Positions 1 to 8,773 of a stretch of DNA of 64,000 bases are shown one piece after another. Both the position numbers and the translations under genes were made by a program. The notes beneath the pieces were generated by a model that saw nothing but the letters and a program-made list of their open reading frames with translations, had not been told where the DNA came from and did not search any database. This DNA is from an uncultured Saprospiraceae bacterium (GTDB lineage Bacteria; Bacteroidota; Bacteroidia; Chitinophagales; Saprospiraceae), in NCBI GenBank assembly GCA_937926205.1, contig CALEYL010000009.1, positions 22,560-86,559 on the forward strand, given 5' to 3'. Each line of letters starts with the position of its first letter. Position 1 is the first letter of the stretch.

Positions 1-31
1 CTTTTCAGAAAGGGGTCACCTCCTCTTCGGA

Positions 32-1264
32 TCACTTCTTCGAAAAGAGCGCATTGAATTTCACTTTCTCTCCCGTAATTACATTTTCATTTCCAAAAGT
101 CAGCGAAGCAATGTACAACGCGACTCCGGCATAAAGTAGTGCAAACAGCACCACCATCATGATATGTCCGACATTGAAGATGCCCTGAAAAATGGCGCCT
201 ATGGCAAGGCTGATGTTCAGGATGGGGATCATGGCTGTCGAAGAAGTCAGCTCCATACCCGGCATCTGGCTCATCATGGCAGGGATGATGATCATCATCA
301 TGAGAGGCGACACATAGCTTTGGGCCTCTTTATACGAATTGGCCAACAGCACGACTGCCAGACTGATGGCTGCCATGAATGCGGTAGCCAATATAACGAT
401 AAGGATCATCCAGGCCCAGCCTTCGGGAGTGATGGGGAGCGTAAACGCCATGTCGGATTTGCCGTCACTCATTAATTTTACCTGAATGGTCATGGCGAAT
501 AGCAAGCTGAGCACATTCATGGTGGCCGAAACCAGCCCAACTGCGTAGGTCGCTAAAAATTTACCTGCAATAATTTCCCGGACTTTAATGGGGGCAGTAA
601 AGAGCGTTTGAAGGGTCCGTCGCTCCTTTTCTCCGGCAGTAATGTCTATCGCAATATAAATACAACCCGTAAAAATGAATATCAGCAACAGCATGGGCAG
701 GAAGCGCCCCATGATTTTTCCAACCACCCGATTCTGAGGAGCAATGTTCTGTTCCTTTAAATCAATGGGTTTAATAAAACTCTGGGAAAGTTGTTTGTTG
801 CTGAGGCGTGTGATCAGCAAATCCTGATTCAATTGTTCAATGCTCTTTTTGATGGCATCAACACGAGTTTCAAGCAAGTCCTTCGAAGCGTCATATAAGA
901 GGGTCACTGTAGCAGAGCTGTTGCTGTCCAGGCTGCTTTGAAAACCTTCGCCGACGAGTACGCCAATGGTGCTTTTCATCGTGTCGAGCGCCGTTTGTTC
1001 AAACGATTCCAGTTTGACGTCAAGCGTCGGATTGATTTTTAGGAGGTTGTAAATGGGCGTCGTTTCTGCCTCAGGGTTCAACAACACGGTAACTTTTTCA
1101 GTACTCAGTTTTTCTTCCTGGTTTTTTCCAACAAAACCGATGAGCGTAAACATCACCGGGTAAAGAAAAAACGGCATCAGAATGATGAGGAAAATCATTC
1201 GTTTGTCGCGGAGCACTTCGCGGATTTCCTTGCGGAATATGGTTCCTATGATATGGCTTCTCAT
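32..1264 (-). CDS. ABC-2 type permease, NatB-like
   Basis: Membrane subunit of an ABC exporter of the NatB (sodium/drug efflux permease) type. A first membrane helix lies at about residues 24-44 (FLIILMPFFLYPVMF), followed by a long periplasmic loop of roughly 140 residues. A block of five or six helices then fills the C-terminal half, with the GEKERRTLQTLFTAPI coupling segment typical of ABC-2 permeases. The ATPase gene lies 5 nt upstream on the same strand, so the two form a pair. The substrate cannot be read from sequence. The gene appears complete at 410 residues. Its family is clear; the sodium specificity implied by the name is not established. Confidence 0.85.
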   Translation of the reverse strand: MRSHIIGTIFRKEIREVLRDKRMIFLIILMPFFLYPVMFTLIGFVGKNQEEKLSTEKVTVLLNPEAETTPIYNLLKINPTLDVKLESFEQTALDTMKSTIGVLVGEGFQSSLDSNSSATVTLLYDASKDLLETRVDAIKKSIEQLNQDLLITRLSNKQLSQSFIKPIDLKEQNIAPQNRVVGKIMGRFLPMLLLIFIFTGCIYIAIDITAGEKERRTLQTLFTAPIKVREIIAGKFLATYAVGLVSATMNVLSLLFAMTIQVKLMSDGKSDMAFTLPITPEGWAWMILIVILATAFMAAISLAVVLLANSYKEAQSYVSPLMMMIIIPAMMSQMPGMELTSSTAMIPILNISLAIGAIFQGIFNVGHIMMVVLFALLYAGVALYIASLTFGNENVITGEKVKFNALFSKK

Positions 1265-1269
1265 GGTGA

Positions 1270-1998
1270 TCAGGCGTTTACAAGTTGAAAAAATGAATCG
1301 GCTAAGGTGTTTTTGCCTGTCTGGGCATTCAAATCACCCGGCGTACCGGCGTAGACCAGGCGCCCGGCGTGAATCACCAGCACTTTGTCGCAAAGGCGTT
1401 CTACTTCATCTAAATGGTGGGTAGAAAAAATAACGGCCTTGCTTTCTTCCTTGGCCATGCGGCGAATAAACTGAAGAATGAATTCGCTGGCCATGATGTC
1501 GAGTCCCGTCGTCGGTTCATCCAGAATGACCACTTTGGGATCGTGTACCAGTGTGCGGGCAATGGATACCCGTTGTTTTTGGCCGGTAGACAATTTTTCG
1601 CAAAAACGGGAGCTGAATTCATCAATGCTGAATGCCTCGACGAGCTTATCCACGCGTGTTTTCAACGTTGACTCTGATACGCCATACAGTCTGCCGAAGT
1701 AAGTCAGCAATTCTATCGGTTTCAGTCGCCGGTACAAATCCATATCGCCTGTGAGAAATCCAAGCCCTTTGCGGGCTTCCAGTTGGGCGTGTTGCATGGA
1801 ATGGCCATCCACAAAGGCTTCACCTTCAGTGGGGGTGAGTAATCCTGACAACATGCGGAGGGTGGTCGTTTTGCCAGCGCCATTCGGGCCAAGCATGCCC
1901 ACAATTTCACCGGCTTCTACCTGAAAGGAGACGTCGCGCGCTGCCCATAGGTTGCCAAAATCTTTCGACAAACCCCGGGCTTCAATCAATGATTGCAT
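1270..1998 (-). CDS. ABC transporter ATP-binding protein, NatA-like
   Basis: Cytoplasmic ATPase that powers the adjacent ABC-2 permease. It has a Walker A (GPNGAGKTT), a signature motif (LSTGQKQR), a Walker B (VVILDEPTTGLD) and the switch histidine (STHHLDE). I place the start at the ATG at 1998 (MQSLIEARGLSKDFG), giving 242 residues, because the longer reading from 2028 adds a TTG start and ten residues outside the domain. Its stop lies 5 nt before the permease start, which suggests one transcript and translational coupling. Confidence 0.88.
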   Translation of the reverse strand: MQSLIEARGLSKDFGNLWAARDVSFQVEAGEIVGMLGPNGAGKTTTLRMLSGLLTPTEGEAFVDGHSMQHAQLEARKGLGFLTGDMDLYRRLKPIELLTYFGRLYGVSESTLKTRVDKLVEAFSIDEFSSRFCEKLSTGQKQRVSIARTLVHDPKVVILDEPTTGLDIMASEFILQFIRRMAKEESKAVIFSTHHLDEVERLCDKVLVIHAGRLVYAGTPGDLNAQTGKNTLADSFFQLVNA

Positions 1999-2361
1999 AT
2001 TGAGTTGGTATTTTAGTTTGCCCAACAAGATATCAATTGTACGGTGAGCAAGCGCTTTATTCCGACAAAGTCACAACTTTTAAAGATTTGTGTAAGTATT
2101 GAGTGCAAAAGATGTTGTAGGGGATGCTTATGCTTTTTTGCTTGTGAATCAGGGATGAAGGATTAGTTTTTCTATGCTTTTTCCAATTTTCACAAAATAC
2201 ATTCCCGAAACCAGTTCGGGTAAATCAAATCCAATACCTGATCTCAAAATATATGTTTTGCGAAAGACGATGTGGCAATTCATAACAATATCACAAACAA
2301 AACGTCCTGTAAAAAGAGGCGCTTTGAATCATTTTCCCGCATTGAAAAAAGGATGGCGTTG
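1999..2361. other. Intergenic region natA-rimO
   Basis: A stretch of 363 bases between two leftward genes. I see no intact gene. It contains a remnant of a T9SS cargo C-terminus on the minus strand (2149-2283, listed separately). The natA upstream part has no clear TAnnTTTG promoter; the nearest match is GACTTTG in weak context. Confidence 0.6.
2149..2283 (-). pseudogene. Remnant of a T9SS cargo C-terminal sorting domain
   Basis: A 44-codon reading frame (ATG at 2283, TGA at 2149-2151) ends in FDLPELVSGMYFVKIG followed by KSIEKLILHP. This is the last strand pair of a type A T9SS sorting domain (consensus: Dl..l.sGmYfvki......kli). The frame is open a little further upstream to a TGA, but no cargo domain precedes it. 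I read it as the surviving tail of a decayed secreted-protein gene. A short expressed protein is possible but less likely, because the sorting domain alone has no known role. Confidence 0.5.
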
Positions 2362-3678
2362 TTAAGCACTCAGCTCCCCATACAAATCAAACTCCGTCGC
2401 CTCCGTTACCTTCACCATAGCAAAATCGCCCAGTCTCGGCGCCAGTTTGGCGTCTGCGCGCACCAGTACTTCGTTGTCCACTTCCGGCGAATCGCCTTCA
2501 GTGCGGCCCACAAAATATTCGCCTTCTTTGCGGTCGAAGAGTACTTTGAAGGTTTGGCCGACTTTAGCTAAATTCTTTTCATAGGAAATTTCCTGCTGAA
2601 TTTCCATCAGGCGGTTGGCGCGGTCTGCTTTTAGTTCGGCAGGCACATCGTCTTCCATTTCGTAAGCGCGGGTGTCTTCTTCGTGGGAATACTGGAATAC
2701 CCCCAGGCGGTCGAAGCGCATTTCCCGAACGAAGTCACAAAGCTCTTCGAATTCAGCTTCTGTTTCACCCGGAAAACCGACCAGCATGGTGGTGCGCAGG
2801 GTTAGTCCCGGCACCTTTTCGCGGGCAAGCTGCACCAAACGACGCGTTTCGGCCTGGGTAATTTGCCGGCGCATGCGATCCAGTACCGTGTCGCTGGCGT
2901 GTTGGAGCGGCATGTCAAGGTAATTGCAGATTTCTGCCCGTTCGGCCATTGCATCGAAAATCTCTTCCGGAAATTTGCTCGGATAGGCATAGTGCAGGCG
3001 AATCCACTCAATGCCTTCCACATCAGCGAGTGCATGGAGCAGGCGCGGCAATTCGCGTTTTTTATACAAATCCAGACCGTAATAAGTCAGTTCCTGGGCA
3101 ATGAGCATCAGCTCTTTTACCCCCCGGCGCGCCAGGTTTTGCGCTTCGCGCACCAGTTCTTCCACAGGCCGCGATACGTGCCCGCCACGCATGAGCGGAA
3201 TGGCGCAGAACGAACAGGTACGGTTACAGCCCTCCGCTATTTTCAGATAAGCATAGTGATCCGGCGTAGTGAGCAGGCGCTCTCCAACCAATTCGTGTTT
3301 GTAATCGGCATTCAAACGGGCCAGCAGCGAGGGCATTTCCAGTGTGCCAAACCAGGCGTCTACCTCCGGAATTTCCGTAGAAAGCTCTTCCCGGTAGCGT
3401 TGGGAAAGGCAACCCGTTGCATAGAGTTTGTCGATGTCGCCCGATTTTTTCAACGCGGCATATTCCAGAATGGTGTTAATGGATTCCTCTTTGGCAACAT
3501 CTATGAACCCGCAGGTGTTGACAATGATGACATTGGCGTCTTCCTGATCGCTGTCGTGAACAACCTCGAAGTCGTTGCCACGCAACTGGGTAATCAGGTT
3601 CTCCGAATCAACGATGTTTTTCGAACAACCCAGTGTAATGACGTTGACTTTATCGCGCCGAAGCGTTTTTGTTTTCAT
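2362..3678 (-). CDS. rimO: Ribosomal protein S12 methylthiotransferase RimO
   Basis: Radical SAM enzyme that methylthiolates the conserved aspartate of ribosomal protein S12. The N-terminal UPF0004 domain carries cluster cysteines C18, C56 and C90. The radical SAM domain has C151-x3-C155-x2-C158 (GCNRTCSFC), and a TRAM RNA-binding domain fills the last 60 or so residues. The length of 438 residues matches the family. The motif GCSKNIVDSE at the N-terminus separates RimO from MiaB, which usually has GCQMN. A TAnnTTTG element about 75 nt upstream suggests it has its own promoter. Confidence 0.95.
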   Translation of the reverse strand: MKTKTLRRDKVNVITLGCSKNIVDSENLITQLRGNDFEVVHDSDQEDANVIIVNTCGFIDVAKEESINTILEYAALKKSGDIDKLYATGCLSQRYREELSTEIPEVDAWFGTLEMPSLLARLNADYKHELVGERLLTTPDHYAYLKIAEGCNRTCSFCAIPLMRGGHVSRPVEELVREAQNLARRGVKELMLIAQELTYYGLDLYKKRELPRLLHALADVEGIEWIRLHYAYPSKFPEEIFDAMAERAEICNYLDMPLQHASDTVLDRMRRQITQAETRRLVQLAREKVPGLTLRTTMLVGFPGETEAEFEELCDFVREMRFDRLGVFQYSHEEDTRAYEMEDDVPAELKADRANRLMEIQQEISYEKNLAKVGQTFKVLFDRKEGEYFVGRTEGDSPEVDNEVLVRADAKLAPRLGDFAMVKVTEATEFDLYGELSA

Positions 3679-3753
3679 ATTTGCAGATGAATGTGCTTGC
3701 CAGTTTCAACCGGCAAACCGGGACAGCCCGCAGGGCTTCATTTGTTGAATCGG

Positions 3754-3761
3754 CAAAGATA
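3754..3761 (-). promoter_or_regulatory. Putative -7 element upstream of rimO
   Basis: On the minus strand the sequence is TATCTTTG, a full match to the Bacteroidota -7 consensus TAnnTTTG. A matching -33 TTTG is not evident at the expected spacing. It lies about 75 nt before the rimO start. Confidence 0.45.
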
Positions 3762-3777
3762 GGGGATATGATCTGAA

Positions 3778-3871
3778 AATTTGATGATTTGAAAATTTGA
3801 TGATTTGCAGGCTTCAAATAACCACATAAACAAATAAACGCATAAACAAATAAACCCATAAACAAATAAAC
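3778..3871. repeat. Degenerate 8-nt microsatellite
   Basis: Two runs of 8-nt units lie back to back. The first alternates TGAAAATT and TGATGATT; the second alternates CAAATAAA with CGCATAAA or CCCATAAA. They end just before the start of the next gene. The same octamer families recur in other gaps of this window (41211, 44770, 47669, 34897). Confidence 0.7.
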
Positions 3872-3883
3872 ATCCCACCAGAC

Positions 3884-4690
3884 TTGAACACAAAAGATCA
3901 ACTCAACCGCGAAGTCAAAATTCCGTTTCCGCCAAAGCGGATCGTTTCCCTCGTGCCTTCCCAAACAGAATTGTTGTTCGATCTGGGCTTGGAGGATGAA
4001 GTGGTTGGCATTACGAAGTTTTGTATTCACCCGGAGGCGTGGTTTCGAAAAAAGAAAAGGGTAGGAGGGACGAAGAAACTGAGCCTGGAGGCCATCGCTG
4101 CTTTGGAGCCCGATCTTATCATTGGCAATAAAGAAGAAAACGAACGTACGCAAATTGAGGTCCTGATGGATCGCTATCCGGTGTGGATGAGCGATGTTCA
4201 AAACCTGGAAGACGCTGCGGACATGATTCGCCGAATTGGCGAAATGACGGGTAAAGGCCCCGAGGGAGAAGCACTGGCTTTGAAAATACGAGACTCTTTT
4301 GACGACCTGAATCCTGAAAAAAACTGGAAGACGGCATATTTCATCTGGCGGAAACCCTACATGGCGGCCGCTTCAGATACGTTCATTGACGACATGCTGA
4401 AACGAGCAGGTTTTATCAATGCCTTTGCGCACCTGCAGCGTTACCCCGAACTGGATGTCGAAAGCATACGGGAAGCACAACCGGAAATTATCCTGTTGTC
4501 TTCAGAGCCTTATCCATTCAGGCAAAATCATGTTGAAGAACTGCGCAAAGTCTGCCCCAATACTTTAATTTGTCTTGCAGATGGCGAATTGTTTTCCTGG
4601 TATGGCAGCAGGTTGATCCGTTCTGCAGCATATTTCCGTAATTTACACCATCAATGTACCCTTGAACTTCAAAAGACTTCAACGGTTTAG
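3884..4690 (+). CDS. Helical-backbone metal receptor (BtuF/FhuD-like), no signal peptide
   Basis: Resembles the periplasmic binding protein family of cobalamin and siderophore transporters: IVSLVPSQTELLFDLGL at the N-terminus, then a long connecting helix and a second lobe. It begins directly with the mature fold. There is no signal peptide and no lipobox, so it should be cytoplasmic. It starts at a TTG (3884), since no ATG precedes the conserved VPSQTELL block. No permease or ATPase of a cobalamin system lies nearby. Signal-less members of this family exist in several phyla; their ligand is unknown to me. Confidence 0.75.
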   Translation: MNTKDQLNREVKIPFPPKRIVSLVPSQTELLFDLGLEDEVVGITKFCIHPEAWFRKKKRVGGTKKLSLEAIAALEPDLIIGNKEENERTQIEVLMDRYPVWMSDVQNLEDAADMIRRIGEMTGKGPEGEALALKIRDSFDDLNPEKNWKTAYFIWRKPYMAAASDTFIDDMLKRAGFINAFAHLQRYPELDVESIREAQPEIILLSSEPYPFRQNHVEELRKVCPNTLICLADGELFSWYGSRLIRSAAYFRNLHHQCTLELQKTSTV

Positions 4691-4737
4691 GGTTCAACAT
4701 TAAAGTAATACTTGAAGCTAAATAAATCATCATCTCC

Positions 4738-6366
4738 ATGAAAAAATGCTACGCGCTCCTCGCCTGGATGTTTTGTATCACAGTCTTTGGGGCAGCACAA
4801 TCCTTGCCTGCAACCGAACAGGGCCTCATCGCCGGGCAGATATTGGTGCAATTGAAGCCGAACACCGACGCTGCCGATTTTGAGCGCAGTTTTAATACGG
4901 CCAACCGTTCCGGCTTCCTGCTCAGACACGAGCGGGCTCTCGGCCGACGCTTCAACATGCACCTGTTTACTTTTGACCCTTCCTCGACAAATAACCGGGC
5001 CATACTTGATGAAGTTCGTCAAAACCAATTGGTGAAAGCGGCACAGTTTAATTACGACATCCAGCCCCGAACAGAACCAAATGATCCTGCTTATTCACTA
5101 CAATGGACCTTAGAGCGCATTGAAGCGCCTCAAGTTTGGGACATCACTACCGGCGGCCTCACGTCGCGCGGCGATACCATTGTTCTGGCCATCCTGGATG
5201 GCGGATTCGATGTCAATCACGAAGATTTACAGGGTAATATCTGGTACAATCGCTTTGAAATTCCGAACAACGGCGTTGACGATGACGGCAACGGCTACCC
5301 TGATGATGTTGTTGGCTGGAATTTCCGGAACAACTCGCCGCTCCATGTTGCAGACCCGCATGGTACTTCAGTAGCTGGCATAGCGGGTGCACGTGGCAAC
5401 AACGGCATCGGTATTGCAGGCGTCAACTGGAACATTAAACTCTTACTGCTGTCGACAGGTAATGTATCAAATGCGATTGAGGCCTACGAATATGTGATAG
5501 ATCAGCGCGACCGCTACAACCGGAGCAATGGCGCAGAAGGCGCTTTTGTTGTTGCCACGAATGCTTCTTTTGGACAGGAACTAAGGTTTTGTAGTGAATT
5601 ACCGCTTTGGGGGGCCATGTACGACCTGATGGGGGAAGTTGGCATTCTGACCGGCGCAGGTACCGCCAACAGCGCCTGGGATGTGGATGAAGTTGGCGAC
5701 ATGCCCACCACCTGTCCCAGCGATTTCATCATCACGACCCTCAATACCACACAGGACGACCGTCGTTTTCAGGGCTCTGCTTATGGAAAAGTTTCCATAG
5801 ACCTTGGTACGCCCGGCAATGAATCCCACAGCATCAAAGTTGGTAACGAATACGGCAGTTTTGGCGGCAACTCTGCGGCCGCGCCCCATCTGAGCGGGGC
5901 TATTGCCCTGCTTTACAGCCTGCCTTGTGAAGGACTGGCAGAAGACGCCATATCCAGGCCGGCTGAGACCGCCTTGTATATTCGTCAGGCTTTGCTGCAA
6001 AGTGTTGACCCGGTGGCGGCATTGAGTAATGAAACCGTTACAGGGGGAAGGTTGAATGTTTTTCGAGCCATGGAAACCATTCAGGAGTCCTGTGGCAATA
6101 CAAGCGGACCTCTGGCTTTGAAAAACGCTTATCCCAATCCGGTTTCTCAGGAACTGACACTGGCTTACGAAGCACCGGATTTTGACCCGGTTTCGCTTCG
6201 TGTTTACAATGCCCTTGGTCAGTTAATCTACAATGACGTCATAAAGCCTGCCCGCTTTGGCACAAAAGAACACAAGGTTGATGTTGCCTCCTGGGCTACA
6301 GGAATGTACTTTTTTGTGATAAACCGCGGCAAAGAAGTCGTTACCCGGGTAATTGCGGTTTATTAA
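4738..6366 (+). CDS. Secreted subtilisin-like serine protease with T9SS sorting domain
   Basis: An S8 family peptidase exported across the outer membrane by the T9SS. A signal peptide covers residues 1-20, and a pro-region runs to about residue 110. The catalytic triad is visible: D154 in LAILDGGFD, H208 in ADPHGTSVAG and S379 in GGNSAAAPHLSG. The motif around the serine is GNS rather than the usual GTS. N275 (ATNASFG) fits the oxyanion-hole asparagine. The last 85 residues (NAYPNPVSQELTLAYE ... GMYFFVINRGKEVVTRVIAVY) form a type A T9SS sorting domain. A bidirectional terminator follows. Confidence 0.92.
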   Translation: MKKCYALLAWMFCITVFGAAQSLPATEQGLIAGQILVQLKPNTDAADFERSFNTANRSGFLLRHERALGRRFNMHLFTFDPSSTNNRAILDEVRQNQLVKAAQFNYDIQPRTEPNDPAYSLQWTLERIEAPQVWDITTGGLTSRGDTIVLAILDGGFDVNHEDLQGNIWYNRFEIPNNGVDDDGNGYPDDVVGWNFRNNSPLHVADPHGTSVAGIAGARGNNGIGIAGVNWNIKLLLLSTGNVSNAIEAYEYVIDQRDRYNRSNGAEGAFVVATNASFGQELRFCSELPLWGAMYDLMGEVGILTGAGTANSAWDVDEVGDMPTTCPSDFIITTLNTTQDDRRFQGSAYGKVSIDLGTPGNESHSIKVGNEYGSFGGNSAAAPHLSGAIALLYSLPCEGLAEDAISRPAETALYIRQALLQSVDPVAALSNETVTGGRLNVFRAMETIQESCGNTSGPLALKNAYPNPVSQELTLAYEAPDFDPVSLRVYNALGQLIYNDVIKPARFGTKEHKVDVASWATGMYFFVINRGKEVVTRVIAVY

Positions 6367-6384
6367 TTCATGTTGAAATGGCAT

Positions 6385-6424
6385 AAAAAAAGCCCTCCGA
6401 ACCAATGTCCGAAGGGCTTTTTTA
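6385..6424. terminator. Bidirectional intrinsic terminator
   Basis: The inverted repeat AAAAAAGCCCT...AGGGCTTTTTT has A-runs and T-runs on both sides. It sits between the stops of the converging protease and DUF1573 genes, so it can end transcription from either side. Confidence 0.85.
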
Positions 6425-6433
6425 TACCACTAA

Positions 6434-6907
6434 TTAATTGTTGTTGTTGAACAAGCCACCTTCTTTCTGAGGTACGCCAGCTGGTTGTTCCGGCTTAGCT
6501 TTTACATCACCTTTGATGGTCAGGCGAATTTCTTCTTCGTTGATGTTGGTGGTCAGGGTAACCGTTTTGGTGAACGGACCAACGCGGTTTGTGTCGTAGC
6601 GAACCTTCACTTCGCTGCTTGCGCCAGGAAGGATTGGCTCTTTCGGGTAAGTAGGTACCGTACAGCCACAGCTACCTTTTGCATTTTTGATCACGAGCGG
6701 TTCAGTGCCTGTGTTTTTGAATTTGAACACGCGATATGGATCAGCGCCTTGCTCAATGGAACCATAATCAATGGTTTCAGATTCGAATTTGATTTTGGCG
6801 CCGCTTGTTGTCTTTGGTGCAAGGGCAACCGGTGTTACTTCTTGAGCAACGGCAAATGTGCAGAAAGCTGCTACAAGTGCAAGTACAGAAAAAACTTTTT
6901 TCATCAC
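6434..6907 (-). CDS. DUF1573 domain secreted protein
   Basis: A small exported protein of 157 residues. The signal peptide is MMKKVFSVLALVAAFCTFAVAQ. It is followed by one DUF1573 domain, an Ig-like beta-sandwich: FESETIDYGSIEQGADPYRVF, then FKNTGTEPLVIKNAKGSCGC and later PGASSEVKVRYDT. The GSCGCT motif and the poly-Asn tail (FNNNN) are common in Bacteroidota members. No biochemical function is known for the family. It is a single-gene unit with its own promoter on one side and the shared terminator on the other. Confidence 0.88.
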   Translation of the reverse strand: MMKKVFSVLALVAAFCTFAVAQEVTPVALAPKTTSGAKIKFESETIDYGSIEQGADPYRVFKFKNTGTEPLVIKNAKGSCGCTVPTYPKEPILPGASSEVKVRYDTNRVGPFTKTVTLTTNINEEEIRLTIKGDVKAKPEQPAGVPQKEGGLFNNNN

Positions 6908-6937
6908 AACTAAATTTTTTAGTTTAGGAAACGCTCA

Positions 6938-6945
6938 CAAAGCTA
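6938..6945 (-). promoter_or_regulatory. Putative -7 element of the DUF1573 gene
   Basis: Minus-strand TAGCTTTG matches TAnnTTTG. A T-rich TTTT stands in place of TTTG about 19 nt upstream. It lies about 30 nt before the start codon. Confidence 0.5.
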
Positions 6946-7017
6946 TATCAATTTAACTGCCCGGAAAAGAGGCAGCCTTCAAAATCGAGTTAATGATGTG
7001 TTAATGGGCTTATTCCC

Positions 7018-7025
7018 TATCTTTG
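7018..7025 (+). promoter_or_regulatory. Putative -7 element of the SWIM protein gene
   Basis: TATCTTTG is a full TAnnTTTG match, 60 nt before the start at 7085. No clear -33 TTTG is seen. Confidence 0.45.
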
Positions 7026-7084
7026 TTCGTTTTAATCCGGGACAATAAAGAACTCTTGAACCTTTATATGGTTTCTATCAGGTT

Positions 7085-8773
7085 ATGAATTTTTTATTAC
7101 AACACATCGAGTTACACATTGACGAAACATCCTTGCTTCAGGGAGAACGCCTGCTGGAAGGGAACCGCATTTCGTATTGTGCCGAACAGGAGCGAAACCT
7201 ATGGGTAGCAACGGTTGAAGCTGGTCACACCTATGAAATCGAAATAAAAATCAGCCCTTCCAGGGTTACGGCAGCTACCTGCGAATGCGATCGTTTTCGC
7301 GAGGCAGAAATGTGTGGCCATGTTGCTGCAGTATTGCTTCAGGTGAGGAACCTGCAGCAGGTAAGAAAAGAAAAAGCCCGCCAGAACGCCCCTTCAAAAC
7401 GGATGAAACTGAGCGCAGACATGATATTGAATGCGGCTCCGGCGGAAGATTTACAGGCTTTTTTGAGAGAATACGCCAGACTCGACCGAACTTTTGCGCT
7501 GGCGCTGAAAGCGCGATTTGCAGGTATGGTGACCGGAATTGGCAGCCAGGAAAAATATGGGCAGATTCTGGAAAGTGCGATCAGCATGGCGCGAAAATCG
7601 GACCGTACACTCAATAAGAAAGGCAGTCAACAGTTGTTAGGCGCAGTTCAGGAACTTCTCGCGCAGGCAGAAGACCATTGCGCCCGGGGCTTATATGCTG
7701 AAGCTATGGACATCGCTCAGGCGACCATCGAAAAGATACCCGCGGTTATGAACAAGGCACAGGGGTACGAAGCCAATTTGCGGAATGCAGTGGAAAAGGC
7801 GCTTGAGTTACTGCAGGATTTGTCGGAAAAAGCGCTCCCGCCTGCGCTTCGTGAGTCGCTCTGGCATTATTGCATTGAGGAGTTTGGCCGGATGACTCAT
7901 CGGATGCACCAGTTTGACAACCGCTTTTTCCAAATCATGATGGTTTTGAGTGTCGGCATGCGTCAGCAAAAACAATTGCTGGAATGGATGGACGAACAAT
8001 TGAACCGTTATGCTCAGGAAAAAAGAGATCCTTCTCAAATGATCATTCTGCAATTGCAATGGGCGGAAAAAGTGGCCGGGAAAAAAGCTTTTTTTGATAA
8101 AGCCGCGCAGTATGCGCACCTGCAAAATGTTCTGAAGTATACCGTAGAACGCAGCATCGCTTTGCAGCAGACCGCTAAAGCCAGAAAATTGATCCAGAAT
8201 CTGCTGAAAAAGGGCAACGCTTTGGAGTTTTCGGGCGAAATTGAAGAAATGCTGCTCCGCATCGCCCTCCACGAAAAGGATATAGGAGCAGTTGCCGTCT
8301 ACGCACGCAAGCGCTTCCTGGCTACTTTGCAGGACACCTATTGGGAATTGTTGAGGGAACATGCTCCGGAAGACCGGGAGACGTTTTTTGAACAAATTGT
8401 GGAAAGCCTGCACAAGCTGCCCACATCACCACAAAAGTGGCAGGCCATAGCCGGGGTTTATGCCTCGGAAGGGCGGTACGAAAACCTCATTGATTATTTA
8501 CGACGTGCAAATTCAATAGAGTTGCTGGCACAATTCGACCATTTGCTACTTCCCCGGTTTGAAGAGGAAGTCGGGCAGTTGTATCGGATCCTGTTGTTGC
8601 AATACCTGAAAAACCACATCGGGTTCAGGCCTTCCCGACGAATTCGCGAGCTGCTGGATCACCTGGCTGAAATCGGCGCTCCCGAATTGGCATCTTCCCT
8701 GATTTCATTGTTCAAAGCTTCTTATCCGGAAAGGCAATCGCTGATGGAAGAGCTAAAATCCTACGGAAGATGA
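7085..8773 (+). CDS. SWIM zinc-finger protein
   Basis: A 562-residue protein with an N-terminal SWIM zinc finger, a fold linked to DNA or protein binding. The ligands are C66-x-C68 and C77-x-H79 (CECDRFREAEMCGH). The remainder is mostly helical with many short repeats resembling TPR-like helices, and no helicase domain follows. In other bacteria SWIM proteins often accompany SNF2 helicases; none is seen here. Its stop overlaps the rlmH start by 4 nt (ATGA), so the two are translationally coupled. Its role is unknown. Confidence 0.75.
   Translation: MNFLLQHIELHIDETSLLQGERLLEGNRISYCAEQERNLWVATVEAGHTYEIEIKISPSRVTAATCECDRFREAEMCGHVAAVLLQVRNLQQVRKEKARQNAPSKRMKLSADMILNAAPAEDLQAFLREYARLDRTFALALKARFAGMVTGIGSQEKYGQILESAISMARKSDRTLNKKGSQQLLGAVQELLAQAEDHCARGLYAEAMDIAQATIEKIPAVMNKAQGYEANLRNAVEKALELLQDLSEKALPPALRESLWHYCIEEFGRMTHRMHQFDNRFFQIMMVLSVGMRQQKQLLEWMDEQLNRYAQEKRDPSQMIILQLQWAEKVAGKKAFFDKAAQYAHLQNVLKYTVERSIALQQTAKARKLIQNLLKKGNALEFSGEIEEMLLRIALHEKDIGAVAVYARKRFLATLQDTYWELLREHAPEDRETFFEQIVESLHKLPTSPQKWQAIAGVYASEGRYENLIDYLRRANSIELLAQFDHLLLPRFEEEVGQLYRILLLQYLKNHIGFRPSRRIRELLDHLAEIGAPELASSLISLFKASYPERQSLMEELKSYGR

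Noticed and set aside
2863..3690. 275-codon plus-strand ORF
   Set aside because: Shadow of rimO on the opposite strand.
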